A program made the position numbers and the translations under genes. A DNA stretch of 64,000 bases, from positions 1 to 64,000 of the forward strand of contig JAGPFC010000012.1 of assembly GCA_018056685.1 (NCBI GenBank), written 5' to 3'. This document shows, one piece after another, positions 43,413 through 52,331 of this stretch. The stretch's first letter is position 1. Every line of letters begins with the position of its first letter. The DNA is from Smithella sp. Its GTDB lineage: Bacteria; Desulfobacterota; Syntrophia; Syntrophales; Smithellaceae. The notes beneath the pieces were generated by a model. The model did not search any database and was not told the origin of the DNA. It saw nothing but the letters and a program-made list of their open reading frames with translations.

Positions 43413-44351
43413 ATGTTGAAAAAGATAAGAATTTTATTGTTTGTCATATCTGTTTTTGCCGTTTCGGCGTGTGTGCCTGTACCGGTGCCGGTCGATACAA
43501 CCTCACCCGGCTATGAAGGCACATATGGCTATGGTGATCAGTACGGTTACGATGACTATGGTTATGGTTATGATGATTATGTGGATGTTCCGATAGTCTA
43601 TGGTGAACCCGTTTACTATCCACCACCGATATCCGTGACATTTGCCTTCGACTATTTCACCTATGAGATAGACAACGGATATGTGGATATTGTTTTCTGG
43701 AAAGGTGGCCATCGCCATCATCGTGAACGGTGGTATGATCATGGAAGAAGAATTTCGACGCAGGACATCAGATCAAACAGACCGAATTACAGGGTTCGCG
43801 GTCCGGAATTCTTTGAACATCGTAAAAAATTAGAGAAGAATCATCATATTGTGCACCCCGACACCTACTATAAACTGGAACGCCGCAAGCAGAAAGAGAT
43901 ACAGAAGGAGCAGGAAAAGCGCTTCAGACAGGAACAGGAAATGCGAGAACAGCAGGAGAAGCTGAGACAGAAAGAGGAACGCTTAAGATACGAACAGGAA
44001 CTGCAAGAACAGAAGTATCGACAAAAGGAGCAGAATGAACGTTATAGACAGGAGCAGGAAAGGCTCAAACATCAGGAGAAGCTGAGACAGAAAGAGGATC
44101 GCTCGAGGCAGGAACAGGAATTGCGTGCACAAAAGTATCGACTCAAGGAGCAGGAAGAACGTGATAAACTGGAAATGAAAAATCGGGCGCAGGAAGAAAA
44201 GCTAAGACAAAAAGAAGAACGCTTCAGGCAGCAGCATGAAAAACGAGAGCAGAAAGAGAAAGAAAAAAAGATGAAGGAATATTTGAAAAAAGATGAAAAA
44301 GGAAAGATGGATAGAGATGAAGTCAATCAGCATATTCCACCTGTCTATTAA
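43413..44351 (+). CDS. Lipoprotein with Tyr/Asp-rich N-terminus and long charged coiled coil
   Basis: A 312-residue protein. The signal ends at VSAC (Cys 20). Residues 20-65 have proline repeats (PVPVPV) then Tyr-Gly-Asp-rich sequence, 70-120 a small hydrophobic/beta part, and 150-290 a Glu/Arg/Gln/Lys coiled coil built from near repeats of about 39 residues (QEKLRQKEERLRYEQEL, then QEKLRQKEDRSRQEQEL, then EKLRQKEERFRQQHEK). Such proteins bridge outer membrane to envelope structures in shape, but no family is known. AAGGAGG precedes ATG. Terminator follows. Confidence 0.75.
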   Translation: MLKKIRILLFVISVFAVSACVPVPVPVDTTSPGYEGTYGYGDQYGYDDYGYGYDDYVDVPIVYGEPVYYPPPISVTFAFDYFTYEIDNGYVDIVFWKGGHRHHRERWYDHGRRISTQDIRSNRPNYRVRGPEFFEHRKKLEKNHHIVHPDTYYKLERRKQKEIQKEQEKRFRQEQEMREQQEKLRQKEERLRYEQELQEQKYRQKEQNERYRQEQERLKHQEKLRQKEDRSRQEQELRAQKYRLKEQEERDKLEMKNRAQEEKLRQKEERFRQQHEKREQKEKEKKMKEYLKKDEKGKMDRDEVNQHIPPVY

Positions 44352-44399
44352 AGCATAGGATTGAAAATAAGCAGAACACTCAGTGTAAACGTTATTTAG

Positions 44400-44436
44400 A
44401 AAAAACGGCATTCTGGAAATTTCAGGATGCCGTTTT
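44400..44436. terminator. Bidirectional terminator
   Basis: Stem CGGCAT (44406-44411) / ATGCCG (44427-44432), extended by CTG/CAG with one mismatch, A-run on the left and T-run on the right: works for both convergent genes ending at 44351 and 44442. Confidence 0.82.
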
Positions 44437-44441
44437 CTTGA

Positions 44442-44633
44442 TTAATCGGTTTTTTTCAACGTATAGCGACATCCATCCTGCAAGGCTCCGTCTAAACCGA
44501 CTTCGTTGCCCCATTCATCAAAAACCCTGCTTCCTTTTTCAATGTCCTGAAAAAGATCGGCCTGAATTAAAGCATCGCGGATTTTCATGCCGGTGATAAG
44601 ATCGAGTGGTTGTTCATTCAGCCAGATGCGCAT
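44442..44633 (-). CDS. Small protein with beta-grasp-like pattern
   Basis: A 63-residue protein: RIWLNEQPLDLITGMKIRDAL start, then FDEWGNEVGLDGALQDGC, reminiscent of MoaD/ThiS-like ubiquitin folds, though no C-terminal Gly-Gly is present (it ends LKKTD). Its ATG follows AAGGAG inside the end of the 5'-nucleotidase gene and the genes are two bases apart: translational coupling, hinting at a shared role. Unknown function. Confidence 0.62.
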   Translation of the reverse strand: MRIWLNEQPLDLITGMKIRDALIQADLFQDIEKGSRVFDEWGNEVGLDGALQDGCRYTLKKTD

Positions 44634-44635
44634 AT

Positions 44636-46162
44636 TTATTTCTCCTTCTGGATTCGGCCTTCCACTTTCGCGGAAATCATTTTTTCCCCTTTGATGTAAT
44701 CACTGACCATGTCACGGATGTCCCGGCCGGAGTCAAACAGGATAACCCGGCTGCTCTGGGCCGAATCCTTATCTTTATTTTCCATGATCTTTTTGAAAAT
44801 GGTATATCCATCACCACCGGCAGCTAAAAAATCATTCGTGACGAGTGTATAATAAGCATCCATAAGCAGATCGTGATTGCCGATTTTTATACCGGTAACT
44901 TTTCGACCGGCAGGATGAGCCGGATTGAAGGAAACGGTAATGCCGGATACCTGAGGAAACCGACCTCCCGTTTGATCCGGATCGGAGACACCGTATTCGA
45001 ATATATCTTTGATGTCCTGTCCGCTGACCTTCAGGATGACCGGATGATTGGTGAAAGGCAGAACCGCGAACAGATCCTTCATCCGGATGTCGCCTTTTAA
45101 GATATCGGACCGGATGCCCCCGCCGTTCAGGATGGCCAGATCAGCTTTGGTTTCTTCTCTAAGAATATCAGCAATCAGATTTCCTAAATTGGTTTCCTGA
45201 AATCTTGAATTTTTTCCCTGGAGATCTACCAGCGCTATACCCATGACTTCACCTAAAATGGCGTCGGTTTGCTTTTGATAACCGTTGACGATTTCCAGTA
45301 TCAACGGAGCCACTTTATTTTTATCCGGTTTTATTAAAGACAATCGGCCATCATAGTGAAGAATTTTTTTATCCTGAATGGTTAAATCCAGGACACCCAG
45401 AACTTTGCCATGTTCCCAGGCCTGCACAATGAGCGTATCTTCAATTTTCATCGGTTTTTCAACCCGGGTGTGGGAATGACCGCCAACGATCAGATCAATG
45501 CCTGTGACTGTTTTGGCCAGTTGAACATCAGCCGGTAAACCGAGATGCGAAAGGACAATCACCAAATCAGACTGGTTGCGTAATTCGTTTATGGTTCTTT
45601 TAGCTGTTTCTGTTGCCGGCAAAAATTTCAGACCCTTGACGTTTTTGGGATGGGTTGTTACCGGAGTATCTTCGGTGGTTAGTCCGATTATGGCAACCTT
45701 TAATCCGGCTATTTCTTTTATCACATATGATTGTATACCGGTTAACCCCTGAATATTGGCGGCCAGAAAGGGAAAGCGGGCATCATGAATTCTTTTTTGA
45801 AGCACATCCTGTCCGTAGTCGAATTCATGATTACCCGTTGTCATGGCAGAAAATTCCATCCGGTTCATGATTTCAATGGTCGATTTTCCTTCGAAAAGAT
45901 TTGCCCAGGGATTACCCTGAAGCATATCCCCCGCCGCTAGCAGCAGCGCCGGGCGATCTTGCCGCAGGCGATTGGCTTCTGCGGCAAGAAAAGCGATACC
46001 ACCCAGTTTTTCCTGATTGCCCGCGGTCTGATGAGGTGCGGCAAAACCGTGAAAGTCATTCAGATAAAGAATGCGCAAATCGACAGATTGGGCTGAGCAG
46101 ACGTGTTGCAATACAAAAATGGAGAAAATGATATTCAATATAAAAATCAAAATCTGTTTCAT
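44636..46162 (-). CDS. 5'-nucleotidase/2',3'-cyclic phosphodiesterase (UshA-like)
   Basis: A 508-residue secreted metallophosphatase. A signal peptide covers about 1-25. The N-terminal calcineurin-type domain has LYLNDFHGF, GDMLQGNPW, TGNHEFDYG near residue 110, VLSHLG and VGGHSHT; the C-terminal 5'-nucleotidase domain has NLIADIL, NGGGIRSDI and TNDFLAAGGDGYTIF. It hydrolyses extracellular nucleotides or UDP-sugars in the periplasm. No anchor sequence is seen. The small gene at 44633 is coupled to it. Confidence 0.93.
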   Translation of the reverse strand: MKQILIFILNIIFSIFVLQHVCSAQSVDLRILYLNDFHGFAAPHQTAGNQEKLGGIAFLAAEANRLRQDRPALLLAAGDMLQGNPWANLFEGKSTIEIMNRMEFSAMTTGNHEFDYGQDVLQKRIHDARFPFLAANIQGLTGIQSYVIKEIAGLKVAIIGLTTEDTPVTTHPKNVKGLKFLPATETAKRTINELRNQSDLVIVLSHLGLPADVQLAKTVTGIDLIVGGHSHTRVEKPMKIEDTLIVQAWEHGKVLGVLDLTIQDKKILHYDGRLSLIKPDKNKVAPLILEIVNGYQKQTDAILGEVMGIALVDLQGKNSRFQETNLGNLIADILREETKADLAILNGGGIRSDILKGDIRMKDLFAVLPFTNHPVILKVSGQDIKDIFEYGVSDPDQTGGRFPQVSGITVSFNPAHPAGRKVTGIKIGNHDLLMDAYYTLVTNDFLAAGGDGYTIFKKIMENKDKDSAQSSRVILFDSGRDIRDMVSDYIKGEKMISAKVEGRIQKEK

Positions 46163-46310
46163 TCAGGCCTCGTTGTGATTTTTAAATTCACGGATACTAT
46201 AATACACAGCGTCCGGGAATGCCAGTGTTGTTTCGGCAGGCAATCGCGTCATGGATATCACGTCTGAAAAAAATGATTGTCGGAAAATTATGAAATTTTA
46301 TAAACTGAAT

Positions 46311-46339
46311 TTGACTAATGAAAAAAAATTATGTAAAAT
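46311..46339 (+). promoter_or_regulatory. Sigma-70-type promoter for the D-Ala endopeptidase-like gene
   Basis: TTGACT (46311-46316), 17-base spacer, TAAAAT (46334-46339), 58 bases before ATG 46397, in an otherwise featureless 234-base AT-rich gap. Confidence 0.6.
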
Positions 46340-46396
46340 AACTTCAAATTTCAATGATTAAAATGTTGATTCATTTTTTAACATAACGGAGAAATA

Positions 46397-47389
46397 ATGG
46401 GGAGTAAGTACAATAAGACTTTTTTAATCGTAATATTATGCATGGCTATTTTGTTGTTTCCTCTATCCAACGGCTTTTCAAAATCCACAAAAAAATCATC
46501 TCATCATCGAAAACAATATAAAAAACATTTCGTTGTTCATCAAAAAAAACATACAACGGTTCATCAAAAGAAACAGGCGAGTATTCGTCACAAGAAACAC
46601 GCAAGTGTTCATCATAAAACAAATACCGGTAATCTTATTTTAGGATCGGCTGTAGCTTTAGTGGAAGATCAGCGAACCGGTGAATTTTTGATTCAAAAAA
46701 AGGTCCGGGCCGTATTGCCGATAGCATCCATAACAAAACTGATGACGGCCATGGTGATACTTGATGCCAACGTGAATCTGGAAGAATCATTGAGGATAGA
46801 GGAACAGGATATTGATACGCTTCTGCATTCCCGTTCCCGTATTCCTGTCGGTACGTTTCTGACGCGCAGAGAAGCGTTGCTGCTGGCTTTGATGTCTTCC
46901 GATAATCGTTGTGCGCATGCTCTGGGCAGAACTTATCCGGGCGGTTTTCAAGCATGTGTCGAGGCAATGAATAAAAAAGCACGTTCGCTGGGTCTTTTCG
47001 ATACGCACTTTCAGGATACTTCCGGCCTCTCCAGCGGTAATGTATCGTCGGCCAGCGACCTGGCACGTTTAGTTAATAAAGCATATCATTACGGTCTTAT
47101 TTGCGAATTTACGACTTGCAAGAAAGCTGTTATCAATACAGGCTGGCGGACATTGGAATTTCATAATACCAATCAACTGGTCAAGAATTCCCGATGGCAG
47201 ATAGGCCTTTCCAAGACCGGATACACGGATGATGCCGGCCGTTGTCTGGTGATGCAGGCGAATGTAGCGGAGCGACCTTTGCTGATCGTGTTGCTTGATT
47301 CACAGGGAAAAATGACGCGAATTGGAGATGCCAATCGCATCAAGCGCTGGCTGGAATCTAAAATGACTTTACAGTCGACGCGAGGATAA
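46397..47389 (+). CDS. D-alanyl-D-alanine endopeptidase/carboxypeptidase-like (PbpG/DacA family)
   Basis: A 330-residue penicillin-binding peptidase, exported by an N-terminal hydrophobic segment (about 10-27). Active-site motifs: SITK (Ser about 111), SSDN near 175, and SKTG near 275. Between signal and enzyme lies a Lys/His-rich stretch (about 34-72) with repeated 'VHQKKH' units, probably binding cell wall or polyanions. It acts on peptidoglycan cross-links in the periplasm. Alone, with its own promoter. Confidence 0.9.
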   Translation: MGSKYNKTFLIVILCMAILLFPLSNGFSKSTKKSSHHRKQYKKHFVVHQKKHTTVHQKKQASIRHKKHASVHHKTNTGNLILGSAVALVEDQRTGEFLIQKKVRAVLPIASITKLMTAMVILDANVNLEESLRIEEQDIDTLLHSRSRIPVGTFLTRREALLLALMSSDNRCAHALGRTYPGGFQACVEAMNKKARSLGLFDTHFQDTSGLSSGNVSSASDLARLVNKAYHYGLICEFTTCKKAVINTGWRTLEFHNTNQLVKNSRWQIGLSKTGYTDDAGRCLVMQANVAERPLLIVLLDSQGKMTRIGDANRIKRWLESKMTLQSTRG

Positions 47390-47395
47390 AAAAAT

Positions 47396-47426
47396 TATCG
47401 GAAGAAAATCGTTTCCCGATATTTTT
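47396..47426 (+). terminator. Probable terminator
   Basis: ATCGGAA (47397-47403) pairs with TTCCCGAT (47413-47420) with one bulge, then TTTTT at 47422-47426. Confidence 0.45.
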
Positions 47427-47498
47427 AAATCGGTATCAATAAAAATCACGTCTGATTTCATCCAGCCGTTCGGCATGTTTCAAGACGGCGCAACTGTT

Positions 47499-48386
47499 TT
47501 ATGATTTAGCCGTTTTACCGTAAGAATTTTTTTCAGGAACTTTGTCGCGCCCTTTTTCACCGATGACAATTTTGGCGCCGGGAGCTTCACGGCGGGAATA
47601 AATAATTAATGTGCGTACCATTCTCTTGTTAAATTTTCCTTTCTCTGACTCATCCAGCAGAAAATCTATTGCCGCCCGGAGCGAGTAGGGTCTGCTTCTG
47701 TAAGGGCGGTCAGATATCAACGCATCCAGCGTGTCAACGACACCGATCAACTGAGCATACTTGTTTATTCTCTTAATTCCAAGTGGATAGCCGGAACCGT
47801 CGAGCCTTTCGTGATGCTGATAAGAAGAAAAATCAAAATTTTGATGACTGCTGCCAAAGTAGTAATGCAGGAGTATGTATCCTATCAATGGATGCGTGCT
47901 GAGTATTTTTCTTTCTTGAATCGTCAAAGGCGTTTTCTTGTCCAGGATGTTGTTGGGAATACGTGATTTGCCGAGATCGTGAAAAAGGCTCAGAATGATG
48001 GCCATTTCCGTTTCAAAAACATACCTGATTGATCGATCCAGTGATAGCTTGGCTGTAACAATGGCGATGATTAAAATGTGATGATAGGTATAGGGCGATT
48101 TTTTTTTCATGAAAGCGAGTTCCAGAAATATATTCTCAGGAATTTTTAGACGCTTGATGGCCTGAATGACCTTTTTGCTGATTTCCGGTGGGTATAAAAT
48201 ATTGACATAACGCTGATCCTGAAACGTCTGGATTAAATCTTTCATCAGCCAGGTATCTTTTATCGGCTTGTAAGCTTGTTTTCCCGATAATGACGCGATA
48301 TGCTTCAACGTATTGCGGTGAATGACCTCACCGGCTTTGACCAGCAGTGTTTTATCGATGGCGTATAAATCATTTTCCAGTTGCAT
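47499..48386 (-). CDS. HD-GYP domain protein
   Basis: A 295-residue protein. An N-terminal helical part (about 1-90) precedes a canonical HD-GYP domain: HDLGKSRIP near residue 130, HPLIGYI, and YQHHERLDGSGYP near 188, followed by SDRPYR. All metal ligands of c-di-GMP phosphodiesterases appear present, unlike the paralogue at 11.3 kb. No receiver domain or membrane helix. Alone between the peptidase and the symporter, convergent with the former. Confidence 0.92.
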   Translation of the reverse strand: MQLENDLYAIDKTLLVKAGEVIHRNTLKHIASLSGKQAYKPIKDTWLMKDLIQTFQDQRYVNILYPPEISKKVIQAIKRLKIPENIFLELAFMKKKSPYTYHHILIIAIVTAKLSLDRSIRYVFETEMAIILSLFHDLGKSRIPNNILDKKTPLTIQERKILSTHPLIGYILLHYYFGSSHQNFDFSSYQHHERLDGSGYPLGIKRINKYAQLIGVVDTLDALISDRPYRSRPYSLRAAIDFLLDESEKGKFNKRMVRTLIIYSRREAPGAKIVIGEKGRDKVPEKNSYGKTAKS

Positions 48387-48590
48387 AGATTAATCCGTTC
48401 GCTATTTTATATTTTATTTGTGCTTTTCTGTCAAATATTATGCTTCTGTTTTTGTTACATATTCAGAAACAAAAAATTGATTTTCTGGCTCGAGAAAAGT
48501 ATAAGGCTAGGCAGTCGTAAGTTTTGTGTAGTATGATGACGTCGGAAAATGCTTCTACGGCTATGGTGGGAATCATAAAGGGGGAATGAG

Positions 48591-49952
48591 ATGAGTGGTC
48601 TAAAAAATCATCGGGAACATTGGGCGAGTCGCGTCGGATTTATTCTGGCGGCGGCAGGATCAGCCATAGGGCTGGGCAATATCTGGCGCTTCCCCTACAT
48701 GACAGGAGAAAACGGCGGAGCAGCGTTTATTGTGATTTATCTGATGGCCGTATTTTTACTTGGGTATCCTCTGATGGTCAATGAAACGGTATTGGGTCGT
48801 GCTTCCCAGCGCGATCCCGTTGGCGCGTTCAAGGCGCTCGCTCCGAAAAGTCCCTGGTGGCTGGTCGGCGCACTGGGCGTTTTTACCGGATTCATTATTC
48901 TCTCTTATTATATTGTCGTGGCGGGCTGGTCGCTTGCATATATTTACAAAGTCGTTATCGCGGTCGGCACCCCCGGGATCAACCATGAAGCCGTTTTTAA
49001 AGGTCACATTACCAGCCTCTGGGAGCCCATTATCTGGGCGGCTGTCTTTATGATCCTGACCATCGGCATTATTGCCGCCGGCGTGGTCAACGGCATCCAG
49101 CGCTGGTCGTTGATTCTCATGCCCATCTTATTCCTGATCATGATCGTTTTGATTATACGATCTGTTACTCTGCCCGGCGCTTCAGCCGGTCTTGCTTATT
49201 ACCTGAATCCTGATTTCAGTGAGGTTTCCGCGCGGACCGTCCTGGCTGCACTGTCTCAAGCGTTTTTCTCTCTCAGTCTGGGCATGGGAGTTTTCATTAC
49301 CTACGGAAGTTATCTCAAAGATCATGATGAAATTCCGTCCAGTACCGCGTGGGTGGTCGGATTGGACACCATGGTTGCGCTCATGGCGGGCTTCGCCATT
49401 TTTCCCGCTGTTTTTGCTTTAGGATTTCAACCGGGCGCGGGTCCTGGTCTTGTTTTCATCACATTGCCGGCTGTGTTTGCGCAAATGCCTCTGGGTTTAT
49501 TTTTCGGTATTTTATTTTTCATTTTATTGGCCATTGCGGCTTTAACGTCGTCAATATCTCTTCTGGAAGTGGTAACGGCCTGGCTGATTGATGAAAAGGG
49601 CTGGCCGAGAAAAAAAGCGGCGACACTCATGGGACTGATCATGTTCATTGTTGGTCTTCCGGCCGCTCTGGGATACAATGTCCTCAGCGGTGTTTCCTTT
49701 CCGGGGCTCGGCACGGATATTCTGGATACGTATGACTGGTTTGCCAATTCCGTTTTCCTGCCGGTTGGTGGTTTTTTTGCGGCGATTTTTACCGGGTATG
49801 TCTGGGGCACGGATCAAGCTATCGCTGAAGCGAACAGAGGGAAAACGGGTTTGTCGGTGGGCAAATTGTGGCGCGTTCTTATCCGGTATGTTGTTCCGCT
49901 GTTGATTGCCGGCATTATGATCATGGGAATTTATGATTCCTTTGTTAAATGA
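48591..49952 (+). CDS. Neurotransmitter:sodium symporter (SNF/LeuT family)
   Basis: A 453-residue transporter with about eleven helices. The first helix has the NSS signature SAIGLGNIWRFPYMTGENGGAAF near residue 23, and helix 6 SLGMGVFITYGSYLKDH, with the unwound Gly site. It couples sodium entry to uptake of an amino acid or related molecule. AAAGGGGG precedes ATG. The gene stands alone; specificity cannot be read from sequence. Confidence 0.93.
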   Translation: MSGLKNHREHWASRVGFILAAAGSAIGLGNIWRFPYMTGENGGAAFIVIYLMAVFLLGYPLMVNETVLGRASQRDPVGAFKALAPKSPWWLVGALGVFTGFIILSYYIVVAGWSLAYIYKVVIAVGTPGINHEAVFKGHITSLWEPIIWAAVFMILTIGIIAAGVVNGIQRWSLILMPILFLIMIVLIIRSVTLPGASAGLAYYLNPDFSEVSARTVLAALSQAFFSLSLGMGVFITYGSYLKDHDEIPSSTAWVVGLDTMVALMAGFAIFPAVFALGFQPGAGPGLVFITLPAVFAQMPLGLFFGILFFILLAIAALTSSISLLEVVTAWLIDEKGWPRKKAATLMGLIMFIVGLPAALGYNVLSGVSFPGLGTDILDTYDWFANSVFLPVGGFFAAIFTGYVWGTDQAIAEANRGKTGLSVGKLWRVLIRYVVPLLIAGIMIMGIYDSFVK

Positions 49953-50007
49953 AAACGTTTATCAGGAAAGCATCCTCACCATAAGAAAACGAAAGATAAA
50001 ATTTGGA

Positions 50008-50038
50008 GGAGGAAGAAATGATGCTCATTTCTTCCTCC
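50008..50038 (-). terminator. Terminator between convergent genes
   Basis: Perfect 12-bp stem GGAGGAAGAAAT (50008-50019) / ATTTCTTCCTCC (50027-50038). A T-rich run follows on the minus strand, so it suits the biotin-carrier gene. Confidence 0.65.
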
Positions 50039-50048
50039 AATTCGATGT

Positions 50049-50264
50049 TTATTCGAGAACGATAAGGATTTGATCCGTTTTAACGGAATCGCCTTCTTTA
50101 ACTTTTATTTCCTTTACCGTTCCACCGTCGGAAGCATAAACCGGAATTTCCATTTTCATGGCGTCCATGATGATGACTTCATCATCGGCATTAATCTTGT
50201 CTCCGGTATGCACAGCAATGCTGATGATTTTACCGGTCATGGGGGCTTTGATTTCCGTACTCAT
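50049..50264 (-). CDS. Biotin carrier (lipoyl/biotinyl-attachment) protein
   Basis: A 71-residue single biotinyl domain. It has the biotinylation motif DAMKMEIPV (Lys near residue 36) in a lipoyl-like barrel: APMTGKIISIAVHTGDK before and GDSVKTDQILIVLE after. Such proteins carry CO2 for carboxylases or decarboxylases; no carboxyltransferase or biotin carboxylase is near. ATG 50264 (ten bases after GGAG) is chosen; TTG 50273 is the alternative. Confidence 0.88.
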   Translation of the reverse strand: MSTEIKAPMTGKIISIAVHTGDKINADDEVIIMDAMKMEIPVYASDGGTVKEIKVKEGDSVKTDQILIVLE

Positions 50265-50387
50265 TGTTATCAATCTCCTTTTTCACGTCAAATGATTTAT
50301 CAGCGGTCAAATCGCTTGATGATAAAATTTGATTCTGTAAATACCCAATTTGCAGGATAAGGTCAATATAATTGTAGCGGCTCATAA

Positions 50388-50434
50388 ATTCTTATAATTG
50401 GTAAGAATATGTCATAATTTAAGAAAATTTTCTT
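50388..50434. promoter_or_regulatory. Two palindromes, candidate operators
   Basis: ATTCTTA-N7-TAAGAAT (50388-50408) and perfect AAGAAAATTTTCTT (50421-50434). They precede the regulator gene and a candidate promoter, consistent with autoregulation. Confidence 0.45.
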
Positions 50435-50461
50435 GAAATCTGCAGGTATATTGTTTATTAA
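50433..50461 (+). promoter_or_regulatory. Weak sigma-70-like promoter for the tungstate cluster regulator
   Basis: TTGAAA (50433-50438), 17-base spacer, TATTAA (50456-50461), about 28 bases before ATG 50489, overlapping the second palindrome. Confidence 0.35.
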
Positions 50462-50488
50462 GTCACACATAATGATCAGGGGGAATCT

Positions 50489-51400
50489 ATGTCCGGTGAA
50501 TTGATGAACACGAAAGAAGTTGCCAGGTATCTCGATATTCACGAAAAACAGGTTTATCTGCTCATCAAGGCTTCCAAAATTCCCTGCTCCCGGGTTACCG
50601 GCAAATGGATTTTTCCGAAGAAGCTCATCGATGAATGGATTGAAAGCAGTGCGCAGGATACTTTACAGCAGGTCAGAAAAAAAATAAATCGCATGGAAGG
50701 TGCTCTGCTGGCTGCGGGCAGTAACGATCCGGTACTGGATATGCTGCTGACAGCCGTCAAAAGAGATCATCCTGATTTTAATATTTTTTCAGCCAATACC
50801 GGCAGTGTAGGCGGTCTTCAAGCGCTTAATACCGGATGGACGGACATTGCTTTTTCTCATCTTCTTGATCCGCAAACGGGAGCTTACAATACACCCTACT
50901 TGAAGCAGTACTGTTCTGACACGCATCCTGTTGTCGTGAACATGTTTTATCGCCAGGTGGGTTTTATGGTTGTGAAAACCAGGGTCGGTATTTTCAAAGG
51001 ATGGGAAAGCCTTATTCATAAAAAGATTCGCTTCATCAACCGGCAGAAAGGTTCAGGCGTCAGACTTCTTGCCGATCATGAACTGGAAGAAAGAGGCATA
51101 TCCTGTGATGAGATTAACGGTTACCAGGATGAGGTTTACACGCATTTCGAAGTCGGTCTGGCTCTGGCGTCCGGTGAAGCGGATGTCGGCATTGCCTCTG
51201 CCGCGGTGGCGAAAATACTGGACTTGGATTTTCAACCGATCATCAGTGAACGTTTTGATATGATTCTCGATAAGAACACTTTCTTCCAGCCGGCTGTTCA
51301 GACCTTTATGGAAGCGTTGAAATCCGATCAATTTAAAAACCGTGTGAGTAAAATCGGCCATTACGATTTTAAAGACACTGGGCGTATTTTTCATTCATAA
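50489..51400 (+). CDS. HTH regulator with solute-binding-like sensor domain
   Basis: A 303-residue regulator. Residues 1-60 hold an excisionase/MerR-type helix-turn-helix (MNTKEVARYLDIHEKQVYLLIKA then SRVTGKWIFPKKLIDEWI). Residues 70-300 are a periplasmic-binding-protein-like fold of the PBP_like family also fused to molybdenum-cofactor proteins (AAGSNDPVLDMLL, NTGSVGGLQAL, RQKGSGVRLL). The neighbouring tungstate transporter suggests it senses tungstate or molybdate. AGGGGG precedes ATG. Ligand is inferred. Confidence 0.85.
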   Translation: MSGELMNTKEVARYLDIHEKQVYLLIKASKIPCSRVTGKWIFPKKLIDEWIESSAQDTLQQVRKKINRMEGALLAAGSNDPVLDMLLTAVKRDHPDFNIFSANTGSVGGLQALNTGWTDIAFSHLLDPQTGAYNTPYLKQYCSDTHPVVVNMFYRQVGFMVVKTRVGIFKGWESLIHKKIRFINRQKGSGVRLLADHELEERGISCDEINGYQDEVYTHFEVGLALASGEADVGIASAAVAKILDLDFQPIISERFDMILDKNTFFQPAVQTFMEALKSDQFKNRVSKIGHYDFKDTGRIFHS

Positions 51401-51443
51401 CAAAATATTAACGATCATAAATTAACGTAAGGAGGATGAAAAA

Positions 51444-52301
51444 ATGAGAGTGTTTATTGGAAAATTGACATTGTTGTTGATTTTGGCCTGGTCATCTCTG
51501 GCATTGGCCGCTGATGGCAGCAAGTTTGTATTTTTGTCCAGCACGATCGGGCCGATTGATGCGGGCATCGTCAGCGCGCTGGAAGATCAGTTTGAAAAAG
51601 AAACAGGTATTCGTGTGCGTCATGTGGGCGCGGGAACCGGAGCGGCACTGGATATCGCGCGTAAATGTGAAATTGATCTGGTAATGGTTCATGCCAAATC
51701 CTTGGAGGAAAAATTCGTTGCCGACGGTTTCGGCACGGAAAGAATTCCCCTGATGTATAATGATTTTGTCATTGTGGGACCGGCGGCCGATCCGGCAGGC
51801 ATTAAGGGAATGAAATCACCCGCGGAAGCGTTAAATAAAATTATGTTCAGCAAGGCTCTGTTTATCAGCCGCGGCGACAAATCAGGGACGCACGTGGCGG
51901 AAATGGAGCTCTGGAGCAAAGCCGGCGTAAGCAAACCGGAAGGTCCCTGGTATGTCGTTTATGAAAAGGGCGCGGAAGGTAACGCTCCGACACTAAAATA
52001 TACAGATGAAAAAGTAGCCTATACTGTGATTGACCGGGCAACGTATCTCTCGCTGAAAGATACTATCAAATTGGTCATTCTGGTGGAAGGGGACGAGGCG
52101 CTTTTGAATTATATTTCTCTGATCCCCGTCAAAAAGGCCAAATGTGCGAAAGTCAACACCCGGGAAACCAAAACGTTCGTCAAATGGTTGACCTCGCCGA
52201 AAAAAGGCCAGTTAATCATTCGTGATTTCGGCAAGGACAAATACGGTTCACCGCTTTTCTTTCCCAATTCTGTGGAATGGCAGAAAGCCCGGAAAAAATA
52301 A
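51444..52301 (+). CDS. TupA-like substrate-binding protein, atypical
   Basis: A 285-residue secreted binding protein (signal about 1-23, cleaved near ALA). It resembles the next protein and TupA, for example VGAGTGAALDIARKCEIDLVMVHA and ISRGDKSGTH near residue 135, and ends KYGSPLFFPNS. The N-terminal ligand loop, TTTSTQDTG in TupA, is SSTIGPIDAG here, so its ligand may differ. AAGGAGG precedes ATG. It shares an operon with the regulator and real tup genes. Confidence 0.82.
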   Translation: MRVFIGKLTLLLILAWSSLALAADGSKFVFLSSTIGPIDAGIVSALEDQFEKETGIRVRHVGAGTGAALDIARKCEIDLVMVHAKSLEEKFVADGFGTERIPLMYNDFVIVGPAADPAGIKGMKSPAEALNKIMFSKALFISRGDKSGTHVAEMELWSKAGVSKPEGPWYVVYEKGAEGNAPTLKYTDEKVAYTVIDRATYLSLKDTIKLVILVEGDEALLNYISLIPVKKAKCAKVNTRETKTFVKWLTSPKKGQLIIRDFGKDKYGSPLFFPNSVEWQKARKK

Positions 52302-52331
52302 TTGAATATTTTAATATAAAGGAGAAAGATT

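Noticed and set aside
43900..44290. Repeated sequence as CRISPR array
   Set aside because: Repeats are in frame, degenerate and encode a coiled coil; there are no regular spacers.
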